Source: Proteobacteria bacterium CG1_02_64_396 (GTDB lineage Bacteria > Pseudomonadota > MNWR01 > CG1-02-64-396). Taken from it: a DNA stretch of 54,178 bases. Numbering within the stretch: position 1 is the first letter of the stretch; each line of letters starts with the position of its first letter. Positions 16,345 to 25,613 of this stretch are shown piece after piece. The notes below the pieces were generated by a model, which was not told the origin of the DNA, searched no databases, and saw only the letters and a list, made by a program, of their open reading frames with translations. The translations under genes were made by a program, and so were the position numbers. The DNA lies in assembly GCA_001872725.1 (NCBI GenBank), contig MNWR01000104.1, positions 1 to 54,178 on the forward strand, in the 5' to 3' direction.

Positions 16345-17202
16345 TCAGCGCCCCGGCACCGTTACCCGAAAGACATAGGGGGAATCCTTGCTGCCCAGGC
16401 GCACGATGTGCTCCCCCGGCGCAAGCTCGACCTCGGGCACACCCGAAGAACCGACCATCACCTCGTCGTCGATCACCGTCCCCAAGCGAGCCCCCCGGTC
16501 GGCGACAAGGATCGTTCCCCCCTTTTTGAGAAGGGCGCAGTGGCCGGTGGAGACGTCGTAGGGGGGAACATCGGCCAGCTCCAAGTCATTGCCCCCAAAG
16601 AAATCGAGCAGGGAGCGCTCTTTTTTGCGTCGCCCGATCCGATAGGGAAAAACATCGACGACCATCGGGCGCTCGTCGAGTACATGCCGGGCCGGTTCGG
16701 TGAGCCCCTCAAGAAGGATCCCCCCCTTGGGAATCGGCGGAGGAGGTGGCGGCGCACCCCTTCCTGGCTGTCCCCCTTCGCTCTCTTTCACCATCTCAAG
16801 GCGGTGCACCGCCCCCAGGGCCAGCTCCAGCTCGATCAAGCGGTTGTTCAAGGTACGCATGCGCTGAAACAACGCCGAAAAGATCGGCAGTACCACCTTG
16901 GGATCGCGCTCCAGCACCGCCAGAAAACCGTCGCGATCCAGGCGAATCGTCTCAACCGCCGTCATGGCCCGGATGGTCGCCGAGCGGGGGCGACGGTCGA
17001 TCAGCCCCATCTCGCCAAAGACGTCGCCCGGCCCCAACTCCGCCAGGATCACCACCTCACCCGAGGCCATGCGACGCACCACCTCGACCCGCCCTTCGAT
17101 CAGCTCGAATACATCCTCGGAGGTCTCCCCCTCACGGAGGATCTCGGTTCCAGCTTCGTAGCGAACCACGCGATCGGCAATCGCCTGGGAACGGTCATCC
17201 AT
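16345..17202 (-). CDS. Cyclic-nucleotide-binding domain fused to FHA domain
   Basis: This 285-aa protein starts with a cNMP-binding fold whose phosphate-binding cassette reads GEMGLIDRRPRSATI (residues 64-77). A short helical stretch and a proline linker (A150 then six prolines) lead to an FHA domain: FPYRIGR at 185-191, Ser218 and His221 in VSTGHC, and Gly241-Thr242. FHA domains bind phosphothreonine. There is no DNA-binding or catalytic domain, so it is probably an adaptor that joins nucleotide and phosphoprotein signals. The ATG at 17202 has GGAGG eight bases upstream. It follows purF with a 63-bp gap. Confidence 0.82.
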   Translation of the reverse strand: MDDRSQAIADRVVRYEAGTEILREGETSEDVFELIEGRVEVVRRMASGEVVILAELGPGDVFGEMGLIDRRPRSATIRAMTAVETIRLDRDGFLAVLERDPKVVLPIFSALFQRMRTLNNRLIELELALGAVHRLEMVKESEGGQPGRGAPPPPPPIPKGGILLEGLTEPARHVLDERPMVVDVFPYRIGRRKKERSLLDFFGGNDLELADVPPYDVSTGHCALLKKGGTILVADRGARLGTVIDDEVMVGSSGVPEVELAPGEHIVRLGSKDSPYVFRVTVPGR

Positions 17203-17265
17203 CGCAAACCCTCCGGTGGTGTGTGGGCACAGGGAAGACCCGTTGGCCCCCGGCACGAACCGCAA

Positions 17266-18684
17266 TCAGCGGTACTCGAACAACATCCGTTGGTGGCGTT
17301 TCTCGTTGTCGATAGGGGTGATGACCCCAACCGGATAATCGCCGGTGAAGCAGGCATCGCAATACCCGGCAGAATCCTGCCCCACCGCCTCGTGCAGCCC
17401 ATTGACCGAGATATAACCCAGGGAGTCGGCCTCGATGAAGGCCTGCATCTGCTCCAGGGTGTTGTTGGCGGCCAGCAGCTCTTCGCGGTTGGGGGTATCG
17501 ATGCCGTAAAAACAGGGGTTGGTGGTGGGGGGAGAGCTGATGCGCATGTGGACCTCGGCGGCCCCGGCATCACGCACCATACGCACGATCTTCTTGCTGG
17601 TGGTCCCCCGCACGATGGAGTCGTCGACCAGAATCACCCGCTTACCCTTGAGTAGCTCGGGGTTGGCGTTGAGCTTGATCTTAACCCCGAAGTTGCGGAT
17701 CGATTGTTTGGGTTCGATGAAGGTGCGCCCCACGTAGTGGTTGCGGATCAATCCCAAATCGAGGGGGAGCCCCGCCTGCTCGGCATAGCCAATGGCGGCA
17801 GCGACCCCCGAATCGGGGACCGGCACCACCAGATCGGCCTCAATCGGATGCTCCAACGCCAAACGCCGCCCCACCTCTTTGCGGGCCATGTAGACGTTGA
17901 CCCCGTCGATGGTCGAATCGGGACGGGCGAAGTAGACGTATTCGAAAATGCACAAACGGCGGGGAATTTGGGGGGCAAAACGGCGGCTGGTCACCCCGTC
18001 ACGGGTGATGATGACCATCTCCCCCGGTTCGACGTCGCGGACGAACTCGGCGTCGATTAGATCGAAGGCGCAGGTCTCCGACGACAGCACCCAGGCGTCG
18101 CCGAGTTTGCCCAACGACAAGGGTCGGAAACCGTGGGGATCGCGCACCCCGAACATCCGGTTGTTGCTCATCAACACCAGCGAATAGGCCCCCTGAATGC
18201 GCCCCAGGGCGTGCACGATGCGGTCGTCGATGCTCTGGGTTCCGGCGTCGCGGGCCAGCAGATGAACGATCACCTCGGTGTCCATGGTCGACTGGAAGAT
18301 CGAACCGGTCTCTTCCAGCTCGCGCCGGATCGCCTCGGCGTTGGTCAGGTTGCCGTTGTGGGCGATGGAGAGCGTCCCGCGCAGGTAATCGACGACGAAG
18401 GGTTGAATGTTACGGATCGCCCCCCCCCCGGCGGTGGAATAGCGGACGTGACCGATGGCCCGATCCCCCTTCAATCCATCGAGCACCTCTTGGCTGAAGA
18501 TGTCGCTGACCAGCCCACGGGCTCGGTTGGAGTAGGTGGTGGTCTCGTCGTAGGAGACAATCCCCGCCGCCTCCTGACCCCGGTGTTGTAGGGCGTAAAG
18601 CCCCAGGTAGGTCAGGTTGGCAGCCTCGGGATGGCCGAGAACACCAAATACCCCACATTCGTCGTGAAATCGTTCGTCATTCAT
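17266..18684 (-). CDS. purF: Amidophosphoribosyltransferase
   Basis: This 472-aa enzyme makes phosphoribosylamine from PRPP and glutamine, the first step of purine synthesis. A short propeptide (MNDERFHDE) precedes Cys10, the glutaminase nucleophile in DECGVFGV. The PRPP motif is VILVDDSIVRGTT. Cysteines in RRLCIFEYV, NPCFYGID and the C-terminal CDACFTGDYP match the 4Fe-4S ligands of the Bacillus-type enzyme. A 10-C run (18420-18429) encodes the triple glycine of STAGGGAIRN. It lies downstream of cvpA, the usual neighbour. Confidence 0.95.
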   Translation of the reverse strand: MNDERFHDECGVFGVLGHPEAANLTYLGLYALQHRGQEAAGIVSYDETTTYSNRARGLVSDIFSQEVLDGLKGDRAIGHVRYSTAGGGAIRNIQPFVVDYLRGTLSIAHNGNLTNAEAIRRELEETGSIFQSTMDTEVIVHLLARDAGTQSIDDRIVHALGRIQGAYSLVLMSNNRMFGVRDPHGFRPLSLGKLGDAWVLSSETCAFDLIDAEFVRDVEPGEMVIITRDGVTSRRFAPQIPRRLCIFEYVYFARPDSTIDGVNVYMARKEVGRRLALEHPIEADLVVPVPDSGVAAAIGYAEQAGLPLDLGLIRNHYVGRTFIEPKQSIRNFGVKIKLNANPELLKGKRVILVDDSIVRGTTSKKIVRMVRDAGAAEVHMRISSPPTTNPCFYGIDTPNREELLAANNTLEQMQAFIEADSLGYISVNGLHEAVGQDSAGYCDACFTGDYPVGVITPIDNEKRHQRMLFEYR

Positions 18685-18719
18685 GGTCTTGTGCTTTCGT
18701 TCATCCCAACGGGACGCGG

Positions 18720-19466
18720 TTAACGATTTTGCTCGATGAGATCGCCGATGGGATCGACGTTCTCCTCCTCCTCCTTGGGGGGGGCTTGCTCCTGTTTGCC
18801 AAACAGCGATTCCATGAAGTGATCCAGCCATTGGCTGGCTTTGCTCTTCCAACCGGCGGCATCTTCACCCATCAGGTCACCCTGTTTGCCGATCTGCTGC
18901 GCCATGTCGCGTCCCGAATCGGCCGCATCCTCGGCCGCCTCCAAAGCCCGTTCTTTGAGCCGCTCGGCCTGTGTTCCCAGGGCGGTACGGTCGCTCCACT
19001 GCTGGGGAACCCGCTCGCGCAGCAACACCACCACCGGTTCAACGACGGGGCGGGTTACGGCGTGTTGGTACCAGCTCCCCTCGGTTTGTCCCAAGCCGTC
19101 AAGGATCAACACCGCCACCGAGATGAACAAAATCCCCTTGCTCGCCCCAAACAACCCGCCACCGATCCGATTGGGAACCGACAGCCCAACCCCGTGCACC
19201 GCCTTGGTGGTCACCATCGCCAGCAGCCAGGCGATCAGCCCGATGCCGACGAAGAGCAACAAGTAGGCGGCGGGGCCGCCGAAGGGGTCGATCTGGCGGT
19301 AATCGGCGTTGAGGATCTCCCCCAGCTTTTCGCTGTAGGAGGTCGCGACGATCACCCCCAACACCAGCCCAGCCAGAGAGAACACCTCTTTGATCAATCC
19401 ACGAATGGAGGCACGCACCACAAGGGTGCCGACGAAGGCGACCACCAGGTAATCGAACCAGGTCAT
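18720..19466 (-). CDS. cvpA: CvpA family membrane protein
   Basis: This 248-aa protein has four hydrophobic segments in the first 130 residues, with MTWFDYLVVAFVGTLVVRASIRGLIKE as the family N-terminus and the conserved GGGLFGASKG near the fourth. The C-terminal tail is long, charged and helical (about residues 150-248), longer than in E. coli CvpA (162 aa). The family is linked to colicin V production and envelope stress tolerance; the mechanism is not settled. It lies directly upstream of purF. Confidence 0.88.
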   Translation of the reverse strand: MTWFDYLVVAFVGTLVVRASIRGLIKEVFSLAGLVLGVIVATSYSEKLGEILNADYRQIDPFGGPAAYLLLFVGIGLIAWLLAMVTTKAVHGVGLSVPNRIGGGLFGASKGILFISVAVLILDGLGQTEGSWYQHAVTRPVVEPVVVLLRERVPQQWSDRTALGTQAERLKERALEAAEDAADSGRDMAQQIGKQGDLMGEDAAGWKSKASQWLDHFMESLFGKQEQAPPKEEEENVDPIGDLIEQNR

Positions 19467-19503
19467 ATCCCGTAGAACTCCTTGAAATTCGGGAACAAGG
19501 CCA

Positions 19504-20892
19504 CTACCCGCTTAATCGGTCGACGGCCTCGGCAAGATGGTGCACACGGATCAATTCGGCTCCTGGGATCGATTCGGGACTTCCCGTCACCGGAATCACC
19601 GCCCGCCGGAACCCCAGCTTCACCGCCTCGCGCAGCCGTTGATCGATCAACGGCACCGGACGGATCTCGCCGGATAGCCCTACCTCCCCCAACGCGACCA
19701 GGCCATCGGGGAGGGGATGGTCGCGGAAGGAGGACCAAATCGCCAGCGCAGCCGCCAAATCGCTGGCAGGCTCGGTGAGTTTAAGCCCGCCCACCGCGTT
19801 GGCGAAAACGTCCTGATCGCTCAGATGCAGCCCCACCCGTTTTTCGAGCACCGCCAACAACATGGCCAACCGTCCCGAGTCGATCCCCACCGTGGTACGC
19901 CGGGGCATGCCGAAGGCGGTGGGCGAAACCAACGCCTGAATCTCGACCAGGATGGGGCGGGTCCCCTCGATCATGGCGGCGACGGCCGAACCGCTGACCG
20001 GACGGTCGCGGTGGCCGAGGAAAAGCTCCGAAGGGTTCACCACCTCGGCCAGCCCCTCCCCCGCCATTTGAAACACAGCGATCTCGTCGGTGGCGCCGAA
20101 GCGGTTTTTTACCCCGCGCAAAATTCGAAACGGCAGCCCCCGCTCCCCCTCGAAATACAGCACCGTGTCAACCATGTGTTCGAGCACCCGAGGACCGGCA
20201 ATCGCCCCCTCTTTGGTGACATGCCCCACCAGCATGACCGCCCGCCCCCCCTCGCTGCCCCCCTTGGCCCAACTCACCAGCCGGGCGGCGCATTCGCGCA
20301 CCTGGGCCACCGAGCCAGGGGCGCTTTCGAGCGCCGAGGTGAACAGGGTCTGCACCGAATCGATCACCGTCAGCGCCGGCGGGTTTTGTTGCAGCAGCTC
20401 CAGCACCGCCTCCAGGCGGTTTTCCCCCCCGACCCGCAGCGCGGTGTCGCTGCTTAAACCCAACCGCTGCGCCCGCATACGAATCTGGGCCAGCGACTCC
20501 TCGCCGCTGATGTAGAGCGGTTTGTGCCCCTGAGTCGCCAAGCGGTGGGCCACCTGAAGCAGCAGCGTCGACTTGCCGATGCCGGGGTCGCCGCCGATCA
20601 GGGTGACCGAACCGGGGACGATGCCCCCCCCCAGCAACCGGTCGAATTCGGCCAGTCCCGTGGCGATGCGCGGCGCCTGACTCAGATCGATCTCGGCAAG
20701 TCCGCGCGGCCTGCCCTCTTGTTCGACCACAAACCGGGCTGCAGCCCCCTTGGCCTCGGGGACAATTTTCTCCTCCACCAGGGTATTCCAGCCGCCACAA
20801 GCACCGCAGCGCCCATTCCAACGGGGGAAGGAGCCGCCGCACTCCTGGCAGACGAAGCGGGTTTTGTCTTTGGAGGGGACCGATTTGGCCAT
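19504..20892 (-). CDS. radA: DNA repair protein RadA
   Basis: This 462-aa RecA-like branch-migration ATPase has a zinc finger with Cys15, Cys18, Cys29 and Cys32, Walker A GGDPGIGKST at 100-109, the RadA signature KNRFG at 262-266, and a C-terminal Lon-protease-like domain. The ATG overlaps the MCE gene's stop by one base (TGATG). It processes recombination intermediates. A 9-C run (20624-20632) encodes the triple glycine of LLGGGIVPG. Confidence 0.95.
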   Translation of the reverse strand: MAKSVPSKDKTRFVCQECGGSFPRWNGRCGACGGWNTLVEEKIVPEAKGAAARFVVEQEGRPRGLAEIDLSQAPRIATGLAEFDRLLGGGIVPGSVTLIGGDPGIGKSTLLLQVAHRLATQGHKPLYISGEESLAQIRMRAQRLGLSSDTALRVGGENRLEAVLELLQQNPPALTVIDSVQTLFTSALESAPGSVAQVRECAARLVSWAKGGSEGGRAVMLVGHVTKEGAIAGPRVLEHMVDTVLYFEGERGLPFRILRGVKNRFGATDEIAVFQMAGEGLAEVVNPSELFLGHRDRPVSGSAVAAMIEGTRPILVEIQALVSPTAFGMPRRTTVGIDSGRLAMLLAVLEKRVGLHLSDQDVFANAVGGLKLTEPASDLAAALAIWSSFRDHPLPDGLVALGEVGLSGEIRPVPLIDQRLREAVKLGFRRAVIPVTGSPESIPGAELIRVHHLAEAVDRLSG

Positions 20893-22376
20893 CAGAAAAC
20901 CTGCCCGAGCAGGTACTTGAAGTCTTCGTCCGAGAAGACCAGCCCCGCCCCGACGTAGGGGGAGCGCACGGCGGTGTCGAGCAGGTTGTCGCCCCCCGCC
21001 GCCACGAAGAGCCGCTCATCCCAGAATCGGTAGCGGGCCGCGATTTTGAAGTGGGGTTTGGTCGAGCCGCTGTAGACGCCATCCATGTCGTAGAGGTCGG
21101 AGGTCAAGGCGATGCCGTTGGCCAGATACCAGTCCAGCCCCATGCCGAAAGTGTTTTCTTTGATGCCGATGCGGGGCTCAAGTCCGTCAACCGACCAACC
21201 GAATTGCAGGGAGAACTTCAGATCATTGGAGCCGAAACCTCTTCCGTAGAGGCGGTGGTTCGGGTCATGGGAGGCGCGGACCTGACCGTCGGAGACCAAC
21301 TCAACGCGGTAAAAACGGTCATCCCGGGGTTGAAACCGCAGGCCGAAGTAGCCGCGGCTGACTTGATCGCGCAGCAGATATTCGTCGTGAAAGTCGATGG
21401 TGGTACGAAAGGCGTCGACCTTGCCCACCATGTTGTCGACCTTTTCAAGGGTACCGCCCAACCGGTCGGCGGTTTCGGCATCGTTGATGAGCAGCCCCAG
21501 GGCACCGTCGGTCCCCTCCAACGCCTGACTAACCCGTTTGATGCTGGCCGCCGCGTCGCGCACCTCGTCGAAGAGGGAGGGATCGCGGATGAAGCGGGCG
21601 GCGCTGCCGTCGCCCTCTTCAACCTGCTTGGCCAGCCGGTCGATCCGTTCGGCGGCCGACCGCAGCGCCGTGATAGCGCCGGAAAGGTCCCCTTGGCGCT
21701 GGTCCATGACCTCCCGCAGCCCCCCCATCGCCCGTTTGGTGTCGGCCACCGTGTCGGGCAGGTCGCGGGCCAGGGCATCGAGGACGGTGGCCAGATCCTT
21801 CGAGGCGCCGCGCAACTGGGCCTCGTCGTCACTGAGGATGTGTTTGAGGCTGGCCGAGACGGCGTCCAGGTTGTCCATGAAACGCTGCACCCGGTCGGCC
21901 CCCTCCTCCCCCCCCAAGGCGGCGCGCAGCCCCTCGGTCACCGACTTGACGTCGCGGGCGATGTCGGAGACCTGTTCCATCACCTGCCCCATCGAGGGCT
22001 CCTGACGCCCCTCAATGGTCGCCCCTTGGGCAAGAACTGGGGCGTCGAGGGGGACGGTCAACACCACGTAGCGCTCCCCCACCAAACCGCCGCCCCGGAC
22101 ATGGGCCTGGGTCCCTTGGGTGATTTGCACCGGCTGATCGAGGGCAATGGTGACGAAGGCCTGGCCATCGCGCAGGTTGATGGCCCGCACTCGGCCCACC
22201 TTAACGCCGGCGACCAGCACCGAGGCCTTCGGGGTGAGCCCCTCGACCGAGGCAAAACGGGCGACGATCTCCCCCTGCTCCCCCGAAAACAGGTGCAACG
22301 GCTTGATCTGCAACGACAGGGTCGCCAGCACCGACAGTGCAATCAAGGTGAGCAGACCGACCCGCAGCTCGCTCAT
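20892..22376 (-). CDS. MlaD-like MCE protein with C-terminal barrel-like domain
   Basis: This 494-aa protein is far longer than E. coli MlaD (183 aa). It has a TM anchor at about 5-24, an MCE domain at about 36-118 (VEGLTPKASVLVAGVKVGRV, GLVGERYVVL), a long helical region (about 130-320), then about 170 residues rich in alternating aromatic/polar strands ending in phenylalanine, as in outer-membrane barrels. It should carry phospholipids between membranes. It overlaps the ATPase gene as ATGA. No MlaE permease gene is adjacent. Confidence 0.82.
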   Translation of the reverse strand: MSELRVGLLTLIALSVLATLSLQIKPLHLFSGEQGEIVARFASVEGLTPKASVLVAGVKVGRVRAINLRDGQAFVTIALDQPVQITQGTQAHVRGGGLVGERYVVLTVPLDAPVLAQGATIEGRQEPSMGQVMEQVSDIARDVKSVTEGLRAALGGEEGADRVQRFMDNLDAVSASLKHILSDDEAQLRGASKDLATVLDALARDLPDTVADTKRAMGGLREVMDQRQGDLSGAITALRSAAERIDRLAKQVEEGDGSAARFIRDPSLFDEVRDAAASIKRVSQALEGTDGALGLLINDAETADRLGGTLEKVDNMVGKVDAFRTTIDFHDEYLLRDQVSRGYFGLRFQPRDDRFYRVELVSDGQVRASHDPNHRLYGRGFGSNDLKFSLQFGWSVDGLEPRIGIKENTFGMGLDWYLANGIALTSDLYDMDGVYSGSTKPHFKIAARYRFWDERLFVAAGGDNLLDTAVRSPYVGAGLVFSDEDFKYLLGQVF

Positions 22377-23134
22377 ACCTGAATGGGCCCCTCGGCCCGG
22401 CCCTCGATGAATTGCCGCACCAAGGGATGGGTGCTGGCCCGGATTTCGTCGGGGGTCCCTTGCGCGTGGATCGCCCCCTCGTGAAGCATGGCGATGCGGT
22501 CGGCGATGAAGTAGGCGGAATTCATGTCGTGGGTGATGGTGACCGAGGTGGCGCCGAGGCGGCGGTTGATGTCGCGGATCAAACGGTTGATAACGTCGGC
22601 CATGATGGGATCGAGCCCTGTGGTTGGCTCGTCATAGAGGATGATGTCGGGGCTGGCGGCAATGGCTCGGGCCAAGGCGACCCGCTTTTGCATCCCTCCA
22701 GAGAGCTGCGCCGGTTTGCGCGCCGCAACGCCGGGCAGGCCCACCCAGCCCAGAACTTCGTCGACCCGCTCGCGCACCTTAGCCTTGGACCAATGCATAT
22801 GTTCGGTCAGCTCGAAGCCGACGTTCTCACCCACCGTCATGGAGTCGAACAAGGCGCCGCCTTGAAACAGCATGCCGAACCGGCGCATCCGCTCCAACTG
22901 CTCGGAGGGGGGCAGGGTGTCCATCCGCTCCTCGTCGAGCCAGATCTCACCTGCATCGGGTTTCATCAACCCCAACAAACATTTAAAGAGGACCGATTTA
23001 CCGGCCCCCGAACGGCCGATCACCACCACGCTCTCACCCGGCGCCACCGTCAGGTCGAGACGGTCGAGCACGCGGTGATCCCCGAAACGCTTGCTCACCC
23101 CTGCCATACGCAGACGGGGGGTTGGCAACGGCAT
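22373..23134 (-). CDS. MlaF-like ABC transporter ATPase
   Basis: This 253-aa ATPase has Walker A GRSGAGKS, the MlaF-type Q-loop LFQGGALFDSMTV, the signature LSGGMQKRVALARA, Walker B ILYDEPTTGLDP and the switch histidine in ITHDMNS. This family (Mla/Ttg2A) powers MCE-linked phospholipid transport. It is translationally coupled to the MCE gene. The gene before it is uppP rather than a permease, so its membrane partner must be elsewhere. Confidence 0.9.
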   Translation of the reverse strand: MPLPTPRLRMAGVSKRFGDHRVLDRLDLTVAPGESVVVIGRSGAGKSVLFKCLLGLMKPDAGEIWLDEERMDTLPPSEQLERMRRFGMLFQGGALFDSMTVGENVGFELTEHMHWSKAKVRERVDEVLGWVGLPGVAARKPAQLSGGMQKRVALARAIAASPDIILYDEPTTGLDPIMADVINRLIRDINRRLGATSVTITHDMNSAYFIADRIAMLHEGAIHAQGTPDEIRASTHPLVRQFIEGRAEGPIQV

Positions 23135-23152
23135 GGGTCGACTCCTCGGTGG

Positions 23153-23956
23153 TTAAATCCCAGCGGCGCCCAACAGCAGCACCCCCAACGCCAGACGGTA
23201 CATCACGAAGGGGGTCATAGAGAACCGGGCGATCAGCTTGAGAAAGTAGTGAATCGCCAAGTAGGCGCAGACGAAGGCAACGACAAAACCGACCCCCACC
23301 GCCAGCCAAGGGGTTTGCTCCGCTGCCTTGAACATCCCCAACGCCTCGTGCCCACCCGCCAGCGCCCCCACCGGAATCGCCAGCAAAAACGACAGCCGCG
23401 CCGACGCCACCCGCGACAACCCCATGAAGAGGGCCGCTGTGATGGTGATGCCCGAACGACTGGTCCCCGGCACCAACGCCAGCGCCTGGGCCAGCCCCAC
23501 CGCCAACACGATGGCCCAGGTCGCTTGTTCTAAATCAAGATGACCGGGGCGGCGATCAGCCAGCCACAACACCAGCCCCCAAACGATGGTCGCCCAGGCA
23601 ACCACCTCCAGGCTGCGCAGATGGTTTTCGACCAAGCCGTGCCCCAGCAGCCCCGCCAACCCCACCGGGATGGTGGCGACCAACACCATCCAGGCCAGCT
23701 TGCCGTCGTGGTTGTTCTGCCACGAGCGCTCACTCACCGTGCGTCCCCAACCATGGATCAAGCGGCGCAGGTCGTGACGGAAGTAAATAACCACCGCAAG
23801 CCAAGTGGCGGTGTTCAGAGCGACGTCGAAGGCCAGCCCCTGATCGGGCCAGTCGACCAGCTTGGGCAAAATGATGAGGTGGGCACTGGAGGAGATCGGC
23901 AGAAACTCGGTCAACCCCTGGATCAACGCCAAAACCACCGCTTGCAGCATATCCAT
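23153..23956 (-). CDS. uppP: Undecaprenyl-diphosphate phosphatase
   Basis: This 267-aa integral membrane protein (BacA family) recycles undecaprenyl diphosphate to the monophosphate used for peptidoglycan and surface glycans. It shows the catalytic EFLPISSSAH near the N-terminus and PGTSRSGITI, with about eight hydrophobic segments. It lies directly downstream of RNase Y and upstream of the MlaF-like gene. Its product is the lipid carrier required by the WecA-like enzyme in this window. Confidence 0.94.
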   Translation of the reverse strand: MDMLQAVVLALIQGLTEFLPISSSAHLIILPKLVDWPDQGLAFDVALNTATWLAVVIYFRHDLRRLIHGWGRTVSERSWQNNHDGKLAWMVLVATIPVGLAGLLGHGLVENHLRSLEVVAWATIVWGLVLWLADRRPGHLDLEQATWAIVLAVGLAQALALVPGTSRSGITITAALFMGLSRVASARLSFLLAIPVGALAGGHEALGMFKAAEQTPWLAVGVGFVVAFVCAYLAIHYFLKLIARFSMTPFVMYRLALGVLLLGAAGI

Positions 23957-23958
23957 GG

Positions 23959-25548
23959 TTAGTGGGCCGTCTGCTGGACGCGGGTTTCGCGGATCACCGT
24001 CACCTTAATCTCGCCGGGGTAGGTCAGTTCGTCCTCGATCTTACGGGCAATGGCGTTGGCCAGGGTCAGGGTTCCCTGATCGTCGACCTTGTCTTGGCAG
24101 ACAATCACCCGCAGCTCACGACCCGCCTGAATGGCGTAGGAGCGCTCAACTCCGGTGAAATTCGAAGCAATGGCCTCAAGGTCACGCAGCCGTTTGATGT
24201 AGGTCTCCATCATCTCGCGCCGGGCGCCGGGACGGGCGGCGGAGAGGGCGTCGGCGGCATGCACCAAGGGGGTGTAGGGACTGATCGCCTCGACATCGAA
24301 GTGGTGCCCCTCGATGGCGTTGATGACCTCGGGCCGCTCCTTGTATTTGCGCCCCAGGTCACCGCCGATCATGGCGTGGCTCCCCTCGCGGTCGTGGTCG
24401 ATCGCCTTGCCCACGTCGTGCAGCAGTCCGGCCCGCCGGGCGATCTTGGGATCGAGCCCGAGTTCGTCGGCCATCATCCCGGCAAAGAAGGCGACCTCCA
24501 CCGAATGGGACAAAACATTCTGGGTGTAGCTGGTGCGGTATTTCAGTGCGCCAAGGATGCGAACCAAATCGGGGTGAACCGAGCCGATCCCGACCTCAAG
24601 AATGGCCTGTTCACCCGCCTCTTTGATTTCGCGGGCGACCTCTTTTTCGGCCTTTTTCACCATCTCTTCGATGCGTTGCGGGTGAATGCGGCCATCCTCG
24701 ATCAGCAGCTCCAGCGCCTTCTTGGCCACGGCGCGCCGCACCGGGTTGAAGCCGCTGATGACCACCGCCTCGGGGGTGTCGTCGACGATCAAATCGACCC
24801 CGGTCGCTGCCTCGATGGCCCGGATGTTCCGCCCCTCGCGACCGATGATCCGCCCTTTGAGGTCGTCGGAGGGGAGCGGGACAACACTGACGGTCCGTTC
24901 CGAAACGAACTCGCCGGCCATACGCTGAATGGCGGTGGTGATGATCTCGCGGGACCGTTTTTCGGCATCCTCCCTGGCTTCTTGTTCGATCTGGCGCACA
25001 TGGTGGGCGGCGGCATGACGCGCCTCTTCGCGCATCATCTCCATCACCAGTTCCCGCGCCTCCTCCCGACTTAAGCCCGCCATCTCTTCAAGTTTATGGC
25101 TCAAAGCGGCCTCATCCGTTTTGAGTTTTTCTTCCCATTGAGTCATACGCTGGCGATCGCTCTCCAGCCGCTGCGCCCGCTCCTCCATCCGCTCTTCGCG
25201 GCGTTCCAGTTGCCCGAGTTTGGTCTCCATAGTCTCTTCGCGGGCCAACAGCCGCTTTTCAAGATTCAGGATTTCCTCACGCTCTTTATCGAGAGCGATT
25301 TCGAGTTTGCTGCGCTCCTCAAGCACCTTGTCTTTGAGACGAAAATTCACCTCGGCATCGATGCGACGCTCCATATCGTCGCGCAGCCGACTCCATTCCG
25401 ATTCGACCCGGGACAGCTCCCGGCGCAACTCCTGTTCCGCCTCACCGGCCGGGGCGACCGGGGGCGATTTGACCCGCGACAAAACGAAGGCGAGTCCGCC
25501 CCCCAGAACAGCGGCCACCACCGCCGTGATTAGCAATTCAACATTCAT
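23959..25548 (-). CDS. rny: Ribonuclease Y
   Basis: This 529-aa protein has an N-terminal membrane anchor ([23 protein letters not shown]), a long charged coiled coil (about 40-200), a KH domain ([28 protein letters not shown]) and an HD domain with [12 protein letters not shown]. It is a membrane-bound endoribonuclease. The ATG at 25548 has GGAGG at good spacing; the adjacent ATG at 25551 would be too close, and a long upstream extension is unrelated. The presence of RNase Y together with RNase G is noteworthy. Confidence 0.94.
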   Translation of the reverse strand: MNVELLITAVVAAVLGGGLAFVLSRVKSPPVAPAGEAEQELRRELSRVESEWSRLRDDMERRIDAEVNFRLKDKVLEERSKLEIALDKEREEILNLEKRLLAREETMETKLGQLERREERMEERAQRLESDRQRMTQWEEKLKTDEAALSHKLEEMAGLSREEARELVMEMMREEARHAAAHHVRQIEQEAREDAEKRSREIITTAIQRMAGEFVSERTVSVVPLPSDDLKGRIIGREGRNIRAIEAATGVDLIVDDTPEAVVISGFNPVRRAVAKKALELLIEDGRIHPQRIEEMVKKAEKEVAREIKEAGEQAILEVGIGSVHPDLVRILGALKYRTSYTQNVLSHSVEVAFFAGMMADELGLDPKIARRAGLLHDVGKAIDHDREGSHAMIGGDLGRKYKERPEVINAIEGHHFDVEAISPYTPLVHAADALSAARPGARREMMETYIKRLRDLEAIASNFTGVERSYAIQAGRELRVIVCQDKVDDQGTLTLANAIARKIEDELTYPGEIKVTVIRETRVQQTAH

Positions 25549-25613
25549 CATCCCCTCCAACGGGGTCGCCCGAGGCGCCCCGTGATGCATAAGCCCAACG
25601 CCTTGACGGCGTG

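Noticed and set aside
21051-22382. Long open frame of 443 codons opposite the MCE gene
   Set aside because: It has no family motifs, while the minus strand carries a clear MCE protein coupled to its neighbours.
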